This document shows, piece by piece, positions 12,059 through 22,697 of a DNA stretch of 64,000 nt. The notes under the pieces are model-generated. The model made no database searches. It had not been told where the DNA came from and worked only from the letters and a program-made list of their open reading frames with translations. The stretch covers positions 248,001 to 312,000 of the forward strand of contig SCHM01000006.1 of NCBI GenBank assembly GCA_004123355.1, read 5' to 3'. The translations under genes were made by a program, and so were the position numbers. Source of the DNA: Amphirosellinia nigrospora. Lineage: Eukaryota; Ascomycota; Sordariomycetes; Xylariales; Xylariaceae. The stretch's first letter is position 1; each line of letters opens with the position of its first letter.

Positions 12059-15000
12059 ATGGAGACCTTTCCCCCAAACCAAGAGCCCGATGAAGGCTAC
12101 TCCGAGCATCCACTCAACACTTCTGCTTCAGGCAGTCTCGCAGATAACACTACTGCTCTGGCGCTGCGCTCCCCCGCCGAACTCCCAGCCTGGCTCGCCG
12201 CGCAAATGCCCAAGTTAACAGTCCAAGAAAAGAAGCGTAAGCTCCTTCATCCACCCAATACCTTTGAATAACGTGACCACGCGCTTACCCTCTCGCTGGT
12301 AGATCTCGCTATGCTCCTACTGAATGAGCTCCCACTACTATTATTGCTGATATTGTTATCACGCAGCTTAATCCACGCCTCTACATTAACTTCGTGAATC
12401 ACTTGCCTCCCGAGATCTGCCTGAAGGTATTGGGATATCTCGATGCAGAATCGCTGATCCGGGTGGCCCTATGCTGCCGAGGATGGTATAACCTGGCCGC
12501 GGACCGAAAGCTATGGGAGAAACTATACTACATTGAGGGTGGAAGGCAATTAAGTCTGAGATTATACTCGCCGAGGAACGAATGAACGAGAACCCGACGG
12601 CCCCCCAAATCCACTCTCAGAAGGTCAAGTCAGTGGAAGGCGGGCACGTCTCAAAAAAAAGAGCCATATCTGACCCAGAACCCAGATATGAAGACCAGGA
12701 TGAAGATGACTATGAGATGGTGGACGCAGATATCCCCACAGGCCAGAGCAAAATGATACACACATGTCAGGTACTAGTCTTTCGGTGGGCCGCAAAGAGG
12801 CGGGAGCGGTTCGTCCTCTCATAACAACAGAACTATACGAAAGTTGGGCAACCTAATGAAGTCGCCGAGCCCGATGCCGCACTCCAAGGATAGATCGGGC
12901 TCACAGCTTGATAAGGGTAAAGCGAGGCTTGTAGTTGAGAATTCGCATTCCGCTACGCCACCCGCCGAAGCAGCTGACGCCTCGTCGTCGCTATCTAAGT
13001 CGATGTTATGGATATACGACTGGCGTGACCGACGCTACAAGATTAGTTGGAAGTACTTATATAGTATGCGGCGGAAGCTGGAGAGCAATTGGGATCGTGG
13101 CCAGTATACTAATTTCCAACTACCGCATCCAGACCACCCCGACGAGGGACACAACGAATGCATATACAGTCTTCAGTATAACTCAGAATATCTTGTCAGT
13201 GGCAGCAGGGACCGTACTCTACGTGTCTGGAATCTCCAGTCGAGGCGTTTGGTGCGCCCACCTCTGACTGGTCACGATGGATCGGTCTTATGCCTACAAT
13301 TCGATTCCGACCCAGAAGAGGACCTAATTGTCTCTGGAAGTAGTGATTCAGACGTCATATTGTGGAAATTTTCCACGGGCGAAATACTACAACGTCTGAA
13401 GAGGGCGCATAGGGAATCCGTATTAAACGTCAAATTCGACAGGCGGATCTTAGTGACTTGCTCTAAAGACAAGACCATCAAAATTTTCAACCGCCAGCCT
13501 CTTCGGCCCGGCGATATTGGCTACAGCAACGATTCACACATCGTGGGTCCGGTCCCTTCAATCTCCGAAACTATGGATACGACGACTCGCCCTTGAATCA
13601 ACAAGCCATCACGCCACCGTATACAATGATTGCTTGTTTGGAGGGTCACGGCGCCGCCGTGAATGCTGTGCAGATCTGCGATAGAGAAATCGTGTCGGCT
13701 AGCGGCGACAGGAATATCAGACTATGGGACTGGCCGAAGCAGGTTGTGAAACGGACATTCGTTGGCCATAGTAAGGGCATCGCATGTGTTCAATACGATG
13801 GGCGGCGAATTGTAAGCGGCAGCAGTGACAACGAAGTAAAAGTCTTCGATTGTGAATCTGGCTTAGAAGTCGCAAGTTTACGCGCCCACAGTAATCTAGT
13901 GCGCACAGTTCAGGCCGGGTTTGGCGACCTACCTTTCAGCAAAGAAGAGGATCAGCTGGAAGCGAGAGCGGTCGACAAAGCATACTTCCAGGCTCTGAAC
14001 GACGGCTCCCTCGATGAGACGAAGTCAGGCAGGCGGCGTGCTTATAACGCCGGCAGTCGCCGCCCGAAGATATCACGGCGTATGGAGCAAAGTTACCCCC
14101 AGGCGGTGGTGGCGGGCCATATGGGAGGATTGTTTCCGGCTCATACGATCAAAGCATCATCATTTGGCGCCGAGATCGCGGGCGCATGGAAAAGTGCACA
14201 TGTTCTTCGCCAGGAAGAAGGAGCTGCGGCAGCTCTCCGGCATTCTTCAGGAACATCAACTTCTGTGGCTCCTCGTCGATTATCCCCCGATGTTGTTAAC
14301 ACGCCCGGTCATCGGACAGACCAGTTACCAGCAATCCGGCCGCCATCTCAGCCAATTAGTGCGCCGCCGGCCTTGCAACGGCCACCCCCAACTTACACCC
14401 AGGTCGAGCATCCCATTCATGCTGCCATTACCCCTCAAACCACGGCGTCGTATACTCAAATGATCGATGCTGCCGTACCCCAGGGCCCTGCCGCTTTGCA
14501 CGCTGCCTTAAACTCGTTCCCCACAATGCTCACTTATAACTCTCACATCCAAGCCGCCATCGATCGAGAACCGGATGCCATGCTACGTTCACAGCTACGT
14601 CAAATAGTTAGCGCCTGTCTCGTTAGAGCGCAGATCGCGCAGAACAGGATTCGCGAATCCGTACAACAAGCCCTGGCCGCAGAAGCAAATTCGCCTCACA
14701 CACCCCATACAAATTCATATGTAGCCCCCACGGCCAAGTCAGCCTTAAGTTTATCACAACTCCTGAATGGCCCCCGCCAGGTCCTTCTACTTCCAATCAG
14801 GTAACGATTCCTGGAATTAGCACGACCAGTGGCCCGCCACCCTCCCTGGGACGTGGGACACATTTACATCACTCCCACCCTGCTATTTCACAGCAGCCAG
14901 CTTTGTCTCCATTCGCGATGCATACTCACCATAATAGCCAGTCACAGCCTGTTCCCACTTTAGGGCATGGCGAGAACCGAGATCACGGTCACTTACAAGC

Positions 15001-15250
15001 CCACGCAACAGTACCGGTACCGGCTCCAGCTCCAGCACTGGCATTGGCGCATTCTCAAGCGCCTGGCGAACCGCAATCGCACCCGCATATTGGGCAGACG
15101 GAGGCTAGCCCGGCCAGGATTTTCAAACTCCAATTCGATGCACGGCGCATTATTTGCTGTAGTCAAACAAGCACCATAGTGGGCTGGGACTTTTGCAATG
15201 GAGATGCTGAACTCGAAGAAGTAGCAAGGTTTTTCGGAACAGTAGAATAG
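12059..15250 (+). CDS. fwd-1: F-box/WD40 protein, FWD-1 type
   Basis: Substrate receptor of an SCF ubiquitin ligase. The closest match I recognise is Neurospora FWD-1, which targets phosphorylated FRQ for degradation. From 12059 there is an acidic N-terminus, then an intron at about 12250-12300 (GTAAGC donor, TAG acceptor). A helical segment precedes the F-box and may serve for dimerisation, as in beta-TrCP relatives. The F-box is LPPEICLKVLGYLDAESLI with RKLWEKLYYIEG. An acidic linker leads into WD40 repeats: ECIYSLQYNSEYLVSGSRD, LVSGSRDRTLRVWNL, LIVSGSSDSDVILWKF, ILVTCSKDKTIKIFN, EIVSASGDRNIRLWDW, RIVSGSSDNEVKVFD, and a GRIVSGSYDQSIIIW repeat near 14110. After a long Pro/Gln-rich insertion a last blade, IFKLQFDARRIICCSQTS, ends in RFFGTVE. 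Frame slips, for example just before the F-box near 12335 and in the 13.6-14.1 kb part, look like small deletions. Orthology to FWD-1 is inferred from memory of that family. Confidence 0.85.
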
Positions 15251-15601
15251 TACCGGACTCGAAGACCAAATTGCTGGTCTGGGCCTTGGTAAAATGCCAT
15301 GCTCGTATACCGAGACATGTCAACCGCTTTGAAAGACGGCCCCTCAGTAACGTGTGTAATACATAGGATTCATGTATTTAGATAGCAGTGATAGAACGGT
15401 TCATACCGAAACGAATAAAACACAATGATTGCTTGACGACCAACTCCTATCCATTGCATGTTCCTCCTGCTTTCTAACCCGTGATTTGCTTAAACGCCAC
15501 GAACGCCTCGGCCGCATGTCCGTTCTCATATCCAATTCCTTCTCATTGCATAGCACAATGTATCCAGGCAGGCAAATGGACAGAAAACACTGTGCCGTCC
15601 A

Positions 15602-16239
15602 TCACCTCGCCGCCTCCTGCACCTTGGAACTCTCAGGCGGCTCGTCGATGAAGTCCGGGACCTCGTCACGCATAAAATCGGGCACGCCACCCGCGTCCAA
15701 GGCCCCCGCTCCCTCGGCCTCCATCTCGGCGCCGAGCATCTCGAGCTCCGCATCGAGCTCGGCCTCATCGACGTCGTCGGCACCTCGTAGCCGCGACTCA
15801 GCGTCTCCTGGATCTCGTTGCCGACGTCGAGCAAGTCGGCCATCTCGTCCTGCATGCGCTCGATCTTGTCCAGGTCGACCTTGCCGTACTGCTTCTTGAG
15901 CTCCTTCTGGGTCGTCTTCATGGCGTCGACGGTGGTCATGACGCCGGCGAGGTTGTCCTGCATCGTCTGCGCCTGCTCCATGTTCCAGACCTGCGACTGC
16001 AGCTGCTCGCGCTGCGCCTCGTACTGCTTCCGCCGCTGGAGCACCTTGAGGGCTTTCTGTTTCAGCGCCGACTTGCCCGGGCCTCGCGCATCTTGGACAT
16101 CTTTGTCTGGTAGGTCTGTAGCTCGGCGTTTATGCTCGCTATCTCACGTCTACCGAAGAGATTCGTGTGTCGATGTGCCGATGGCCGAGTTGAGGGTCGG
16201 CTTTGGGCCCTTGGGCGTGCTGCCGAAGAGCCGGTTCAT
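15602..16239 (-). CDS. vps60: ESCRT-III subunit Vps60/CHMP5
   Basis: Late-acting ESCRT-III component of the multivesicular body pathway, which binds Vta1 to stimulate the AAA ATPase Vps4. The start at 16239 gives MNRLFGSTPKGPKPTLNSAIG, the hallmark N-terminus of the family. Then come QTYQTKMSKMRE, KQKALKVLQRRKQYEAQREQ, a coiled-coil Snf7 core (NMEQAQTMQDNLAGVMTTVD, KIERMQDEMADLLDVGNEI), an acidic DVDEAELDAELE segment and a C-terminus near FIDEPPESSKVQEAA. The locus is 638 bases. Four one-base deletions (near 16178, 16142, 16085 and 15779) account exactly for a 214-codon frame, the normal length for the family, and I see no other damage. The C-terminus converges on the F-box/WD40 gene 350 bases away. 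GC is higher than in the flanks. Confidence 0.92.
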
Positions 16240-17600
16240 GGTAGGCGGAGTGGTTGGGCGCGTGGGAGATTGGGTGGGAGGTTAGGTTGAGAGGGTCGAA
16301 GAGGGCAGTAGGAGGGGCGCAGGTGAGAGCGACGATGGCTTTAAGGTATAGTGATTAGGCCTTGGGTGGATTACTGGAGGATGTACGGCTTGCGAAGTGT
16401 GGTCTCGTTCGTATGCAAGTCACTTTTCAGGCAGTAGGATTGTTGTCGGCCGTTGCGCGGTGGTTGAAGCTGTCCTTCCTCGGTTTGGTTTGGAGGGGCA
16501 ACGAATGGCAAGCTCCTTGGCGACTTCGGGATGACGTTGTATGTGGCAACTGAGCGACAGCTGGCAGTCACACTTAGGGCCGTCAAACCATGCTTTGGCT
16601 TTCGTCTAGATGCCTTATGACTTATAAGAGAACCTTGAAGACAATGTAACTTTCACACCACATATGCATCCTTATGTTTTGATGTTGTAGGAGTGGATGG
16701 TACTCATGGGCCCTAATAGAAATTGCATCCTTGTCCTTCGGGACTCCACACATTGCTGCAACCACTTGGTACAATGTTCGAAATAAAAATAATTTGCTAA
16801 CATCATTGTCTTATATAAGTTACTACATATTCTCTGTGCTTGGCTGTAGTGAATTATTGGCTACTAGTATTCCTCTTAGTTGGCATCGTCGTCTTTTTTA
16901 AGGCAGTGTAATGAAGTAGTTGAACGGACGGTATCCATGATTTATATTACATATTTCAAAACATTCTAATGTGAAAATTTTCATGAGGATACTGGTTACG
17001 TGTCCATTATTACTCAAGAAACAGCAGGAAGCTAGTATAATACTGGTCACCCTCACGAAATTCAATGTATCGCGAGTTGAATCACGAGCAGTTTAACTTT
17101 GTTTGAGTATCTTCGGTCTCTTTGAAGGCCGTTGGGGGTAACCGCTCTGATATCTATCTAACCATTGGGGCTTTATCCAACGCAATTCCACCCATATAAC
17201 CTTCCCATGAGGCCTTTTGGTTGTAGGAATCCGATTTCAATCGCAGGTGCGACGATAAGGCACCTGTTGGAAGCATGACTGCACAAAAACAAGCAAGGTA
17301 GTATGACTCTTGAACCAAGTTTGATCAATGATCCAAAAATCTATTATCTATACGTTGGATTGGTTTTTTCAATGCTGTTCTTGGTGTTTGTAGCCTGGGT
17401 GGAGGGACCCAGAGAATCTGCTCGCCAACGCTTCCAAGATCTATGTCTCTATCGCCGACGACTGTTCCTTCTGGTCGACTATAGTCCGAGTATTTCCGGC
17501 GTTGTCGATGAAATTGCGCGTCAGCGCCGAACGTAAAAATCGACGAATATTTATTCGTGATTTCGTAATCGCTTGCTAACATCGTTAAGGAGTTTTTTGA
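16240..17600. other. Vps60 promoter and AT-rich spacer
   Basis: No supported gene. Overlapping frames of 60-85 codons exist at 16362-16586 and 17303-17582 on both strands, without domain pattern. The first 150 bases upstream of vps60 should hold its promoter. Confidence 0.45.
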
Positions 17601-17952
17601 CTAAAGGTGATTCGTCACGCTCGTCATCAGCGGCACATCTCCGCCACCATATGGCCCCGACTTCTCGACGTCCGGCGCAAGCCATCGCTCTTTCCTGCTC
17701 CGCCTACACATGCGAGGACCGAAATGCGCCGCGACGCATATGAGTATGAGTGCGCCAATGGTTGCCCCGGCGGCGATTCCGAGGGCGACGGGGAAGTCAA
17801 CAGCAAAATTCCCGGTTGAGAGACCCATAATAGCGGCCACGGAATATTGATCGGTGGGGTGCTAGGAATGCCGAAAGACGAGGTGCTTAAGTCAAGAGAC
17901 TCTAGGAATGTTTTTGGTGATTAATTTTGCAGAACACCTCCAACGACGACAT
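17601..17952 (-). CDS. Small single-pass membrane protein
   Basis: A predicted 91-residue membrane protein of unknown function. I propose a tiny first exon, 17938-17952 (MSSLE), a 76-base intron at 17862-17937 (weak GTGTTC donor, CCTAG acceptor), and exon 2 at 17601-17861, joined in frame. Exon 2 reads HPTDQYSVAAIMGLSTGNF, then one hydrophobic segment (VALGIAAGATIGALILICVA), then a Cys/Arg-rich stop-transfer stretch (RMCRRSRKERW) and a short tail. A TATATA box lies about 45 bases upstream of the proposed start. If the first exon is wrong, the first ATG in exon 2 is at 17828 and gives 75 residues with the same membrane segment. No family is recognised. Confidence 0.45.
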
Positions 17953-19746
17953 CCTATGACGAGCCATCTGAGCAGGGCCATATATAAGACGCATTCTCAA
18001 CGTAGGACTTGTTGTCACGCCATCTATTTTGGTCCCCATATAGCATACCAAGTCCTAACCTAGAGTCTGTGACGGCTGTGCTGACAATTTGTGTCTCAAC
18101 ACAGCCATCATGTTTGAGCCACTTTCAGCTTAGTTTCATAGGGCGACACGTTGCTGCCTAAGAATGAAAGTATGGTTGACATCCGGGGTCGCCTCACGTC
18201 AGCCCTATGCTGCATATGTTTATACTTATACTGCCGGTGACTGCTGAGCTACCTAACTTCAATAGGTAATTTCTTTTTTCGGATATCAACATCCACATAT
18301 TACGCAATAACCTACAATTATGAATTAGTAACTAATCCTGAATTTGAAGATGAATATATTTCTACCTACAACATCGAAATTCTAAATCATCTTTCGCCAG
18401 CTAAGCCGAGTGAAGCAAAACTTTCCTGTATAGGCCCTACAAGTACCCTTGGAGGATCGTGCACCATTGTTAAACGTTCGTTTCACTCTATTTATACGTC
18501 TTTTCGTTAGTAACATGATGCCACACACAACCAAGCTAAATCGTCCATGGGGTATTGAGATCAGTTTTATTTCGGGGAAAAAAAAGGATAAAGTTCAAGG
18601 TGTTGTTACCGACATGATACTATATTGTGACATAGATATACGTGCAAGGTCATTTATCTAATCTGCCTGTGTCCTCACTCTTTCTCTTTGATTTCTACTG
18701 CAATGTTGACATTAATCCCTCTGAGAGCAAAATTTGGTTGTCTCCGAAGTTTCCTACTCGTCGGGCTTTTGTTCACCGCTGGTAGCCTAAGACACCTCGA
18801 CAATTTAGGGTTACAACAGTTAATGACTCTCGTTTTTTCCAGGCGACTCACTGGTGGGTAATGCTCCATGCGGCAGCCGGGATCTATCTGACATTGTCGA
18901 GACGCAAACTGCCGGGGCAGGGATTTCGCAGTCTCTGATTTCTCGAGACTCAAGAAACCATCATGGAGGTCAGGATGCATCGCTCTTACGGATTGCTTGC
19001 CTTTTCCATCTGTATTAATTCGATACACTCAAATTAAGATCCTTTATAGATGCTTCAAGCATGTCGTGAACAGTATATTGGTATGAGTGTTTTAAAAGGC
19101 GAGATAGGAAGTTATAGAATTGAAGCATCGGATGAGGTTTTTGTGAGACACGATAGCTAAACATAAGTTCATACAAGTCTCTCTCACTTGCATTAGCCTC
19201 AAGTTAACAATGACCGTTCTCGCGCCAATTTCCAAAACGCCAATATTGATAAGAAACAACCTCGTAAATACCATAAAAGATACGAAAAAATCTCATTTGT
19301 TCCAAGGTTTTGGTCGGCGCGTTCTGGAGGTTAGCACAACTGCGCTGGCGGTCAGGTGATCAGTGTGGTGGTGTGTGCTAGAAGAGATCATCCTGGGCTG
19401 CGAAGCCAAACTAAACTCTATGGCGGATTAGTCAACATTTAACTTCTTACACAACTGTCATATTTTAAAAGATTTATACCAATATCAGCTTTACATTTTC
19501 GAAAATTCCGGGCGAATTGAACGAGACCACGCTTAGTATGCTGTCTGCACTGGCAGCTAGTGCCCAAGCCAGTGGGTGCTACTGCCCATACCAGGGGGCC
19601 AGCCACTATAGCATGACGTCACCGATCCCCTGCGCTGTCTGGGAACAGGTTCGTGTCTCTCGGGCAAAGGAGCTGGCACTGAACCAACACAACCACACCA
19701 TTCCAGCTCGGAATCACTCCTGGCTCCTGGGCCTAGACGAAGAAAC
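17953..19746. other. AT-rich spacer with an upstream ORF of the uniporter gene
   Basis: No supported gene in most of this stretch. Near its end a 77-codon plus-strand frame (19517-19750) stops at the start codon of the calcium uniporter gene, sharing ATGA. Its GC content matches the gene rather than the AT-rich DNA before it, so the transcript probably begins near or before 19500. Confidence 0.4.
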
Positions 19747-21314
19747 ATGAGCTATGCAACTCGAGCATGCTCTCAGCTAACAGCAGCCGGGAGCTTCCGA
19801 CGACTGGCTGGTTGTAGCAGCAGCGGTCTTCGTCGTTACGCATGCCACCCTTCGGCCCCGATTCAACGGATTCAACGGCTGCGAATATGGCCGTCGTGCA
19901 GTTCCAATGCTGGTTCCCAGTCCGGCCTCAGACATATCACTTCCTCGCCTCGCCGAACGAAAGATTTCATCGACGAGGAATCAGTCCGCGAAACAAATGA
20001 AAGGGACCAGCTTGCTCATGAAGAGCAGGTCCAAGCCAGTATCCAGCAAGCCACCAAACATCAAATTAAACGGCCATGGCAGAGAGAGGGCGCCGACAAA
20101 CCGCCGGCTGATGAAGCCCATCGCACCATGAACAAGACTATGACCAAAGGTAACTCGTCTCCCGCCATGGGATTTTCAATCGCCTAACATAGGCTAACCA
20201 GCGCGTCGCGTTCGCAGGGAAACTACTGACAACCCCGACGCGACTCCTGAAATTGATCCTGCCAATCCCGGTCGATGCCACACACGATGAACACGGCAAC
20301 AAGGGCGAATTCCGGGCCCTGGCACAGAACGAAGACATTCAACCGCTAGCTCTACTCGTGCACCCCCAACAACCCCTCTCGTACCTTGAACGTCTAATCC
20401 AGGCTGAGTTGCCGACTGTGCACGATAGCGACGGCCACGAAAAACTACCCAGCATACACTTCATCGCCGAAGGGTCCGAGCGCGATGAAGAGGGCCAGAG
20501 GAAAGATAAGACTGACTCTAATATCGCATCGTATTCCGGACTCGGCCGTGAGGGCGAGGATACTCCCGCCGAGCATCAAGACTGGGTTCGCTGGTCTAGC
20601 AGTACCGAGATTGGAGACTTCATTCGAGATGCTGCGCGCGGACGAGAATTCGCCATCCAAATTCATGGGCTCAACACGGAGCTGCGCGTTGAAGTACCCA
20701 GTTTCAACGATCGCACTCACTACATGCGACATAGGCTTAGGCGGATGTCCCGAACGATTGAGAATTTGTCCAAGATCAAGGAGGAGTGTGATATGCTAGC
20801 ACATCGAGGTGCTCATCGACTGGCGCAAGCCGGCTTTGGAGCATTGGCGGGATGGTGGGCTATCGTGTACTATGTCACGTTCCACACTGACGCGGGCTGG
20901 GATCTCGTCGAACCCGTCACGTATCTTGCAGGGCTGACCACCATCATGGGAGGTTATCTGTGGTTCTTGTTTATCAGTCGAGACCTAAGCTATCAGGCGG
21001 CATTAAAGATCACTGTCTCGCGGCGGCAAAACATTCTATATCAAGCGCGAGGATTCGAGGCTCCGAAGTGGGAAGCCCTTGTCCATGACACCAACGCGCT
21101 CCGCAGGGAGATACGAATTATAGCCGAGGAATACGACGTAGATTGGGACGAGATGAAAGACCTAGGAGGCGAGGAGGTCAAGAAAGTATTGGAGAAAGAA
21201 GATGGCAAGAGGAAGAAACGCGAAGCTGTGAGTGGTGAAGATGCTGCAGAAGCAGACCAAGAAACTCAGCGGAAGAGCGAGTCCAAAGAGCAGAACCAAG
21301 ACAAGAAAGACTAG
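19747..21314 (+). CDS. mcuA: Mitochondrial calcium uniporter pore protein (MCU)
   Basis: Pore-forming subunit of the Ca2+ uniporter in the inner mitochondrial membrane. Exon 1 is 19747-20149 and exon 2 is 20218-21314, joined over a 68-base intron (20150-20217) with a CTAAC branch site. The spliced frame is intact at about 500 residues. The Arg/Ser-rich N-terminus is a plausible mitochondrial presequence. An N-terminal matrix domain is followed by a coiled coil ([20 protein letters not shown]) and the first membrane span ([17 protein letters not shown]). Then comes the selectivity-filter loop [11 protein letters not shown], which keeps the W-D-x-x-E-P signature, and the second span ([18 protein letters not shown]). 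A second coiled coil and a highly charged Lys/Glu tail end it. Fungal MCU normally acts without EMRE. No neighbouring gene is an MCU regulator. Confidence 0.95.
20150..20217 (+). other. Intron of the calcium uniporter gene
   Basis: GTAACT donor, GGCTAACC branch site about 20 bases before the TTCGCAG acceptor. Splicing joins ..MTK to GKLLTTPTR in frame. Confidence 0.85.
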
Positions 21315-21615
21315 ATGTTTGGAAGTGATACCCAAGTGTAAGCCGTGGATATGAACAGCGAAGACTGATGGCATGATTTTAGAGCGCCCTTGGAGTTGAC
21401 ACACGAATCTCGGTCATGAATTTAGATGGATGTATTATCTTAGAGCGTACAAGACTATCTTAATGTGGAAGAAACTCGTACCGAAATCTTTGTGCCTCTA
21501 TTTCCCAGTCTTTGAACTTTACGCTTTGAATTGCATTGAGCACTATGAAACGGTTCCTTTCCGCTCTACCCATCATCATACCCACATCATGGTGCCGTTT
21601 CCCATAGTAAGAAAC
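21315..21615. other. 3' flank of the uniporter gene
   Basis: No gene seen. It likely holds the 3' untranslated region. Confidence 0.4.
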
Positions 21616-21756
21616 CTAGTTATTGAACATCTCCCGCAAGACCTTAATCCGCTCTGAGAGGGCGACGACGCGTCCCGAGATGTGGTGCGTCTCGCGGAAC
21701 AACACGCCCTTGCGGAAGAGGTAGTCGGCGACGTCGGTGGCGAGCATGAATTGATC
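21616..21756 (-). pseudogene. Argininosuccinate lyase remnant
   Basis: A GC-rich island of about 140 bases in AT-rich DNA. The minus strand reads [17 protein letters not shown], then [17 protein letters not shown], then an unrelated tail and a stop at 21616-21618. The first two blocks match the C-terminal half of argininosuccinate lyase, the arginine-biosynthesis enzyme that releases fumarate, around its conserved [20 protein letters not shown] region. Nothing upstream or downstream matches the other 400-plus residues of the enzyme, and the active-site serine loop is absent. It is a scrap of a duplicated gene and cannot be functional. The working copy should be elsewhere in the genome. Confidence 0.75.
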
Positions 21757-22697
21757 TGGCAGTAAAGTTTTAAATGTTACTTACTAATTGACTCATAGGG
21801 TCCCGTGCAGCGATCTCAAAGATGGTCCTTATTGATATTTGATTTAGATACGGCCCAAAAAATTACTTTGCTGAATGTCAATTGGTCATATAGACGTAAA
21901 GTGTGAGCTAGCATTGGGATTGGTCGTGTCACAAATGTTTCTCTTCTCCTTAGCTGAACTTTTCTCAATAATAGGAATAATTTTACCCTAGCCCAACATT
22001 TGTTATTATCTACTTAGTACTCATATTGATTCTTAGATTTGTCTGTTTCGTACCTCTTACAAGCGGCCGATAATCGGCACTTATAACAGCATATCGGTAC
22101 CCATCATTTTCTTCATCCAGCCTCTTACATCTATGATGCCAAAAACAGGTGACCATAGTGCTTAAGTTGAGGTCATTACACCTTGCTTTTGTTGAACATG
22201 CCACTATATTGCTAGATTCGGGGACGGCGATTCCGGCGGCTCCAAGGTGGGTGGGTGATAATTATAGTGCGGGGTGCTGCCGAATATGTGCCACAGCAAC
22301 TGTAGCTACCCTGGAGATGGCCCCACCAGTCAATCAGGTCACTGTCGTGACAGTATGACGTTGGGGATTCTCCGTGATCTCGTCTCTTGTCTGCCTGTCT
22401 ACCTATCCCCGTGCTGGCTTTACAAATCGCATCTCACCATACGGGCCAAGCCGAATCTACTGGTACGCTACTAGTCGAGCTAAACCGATGCAGCATCTCT
22501 CATACTACCTCACAAGTCCTGGGCAGTACAGCAACATAGAGGTGGCACTGATCGAGTCCAACATTTATATACATGTCTATCGTAAACTCACGATACGCTG
22601 TTTCGTCTGAACTTTAACAATTTGACCCCTCACATTTTTGTGTTCTGCCTAGGTTGAAGCGGCCTTCTAGCGGCAGCTCCATTCCTATTATAGACTT
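21757..22697. other. AT-rich spacer before the transacylase gene
   Basis: No supported gene. The last few hundred bases should carry the transacylase promoter. I did not find a convincing GATA-type iron-regulator site. Confidence 0.4.
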
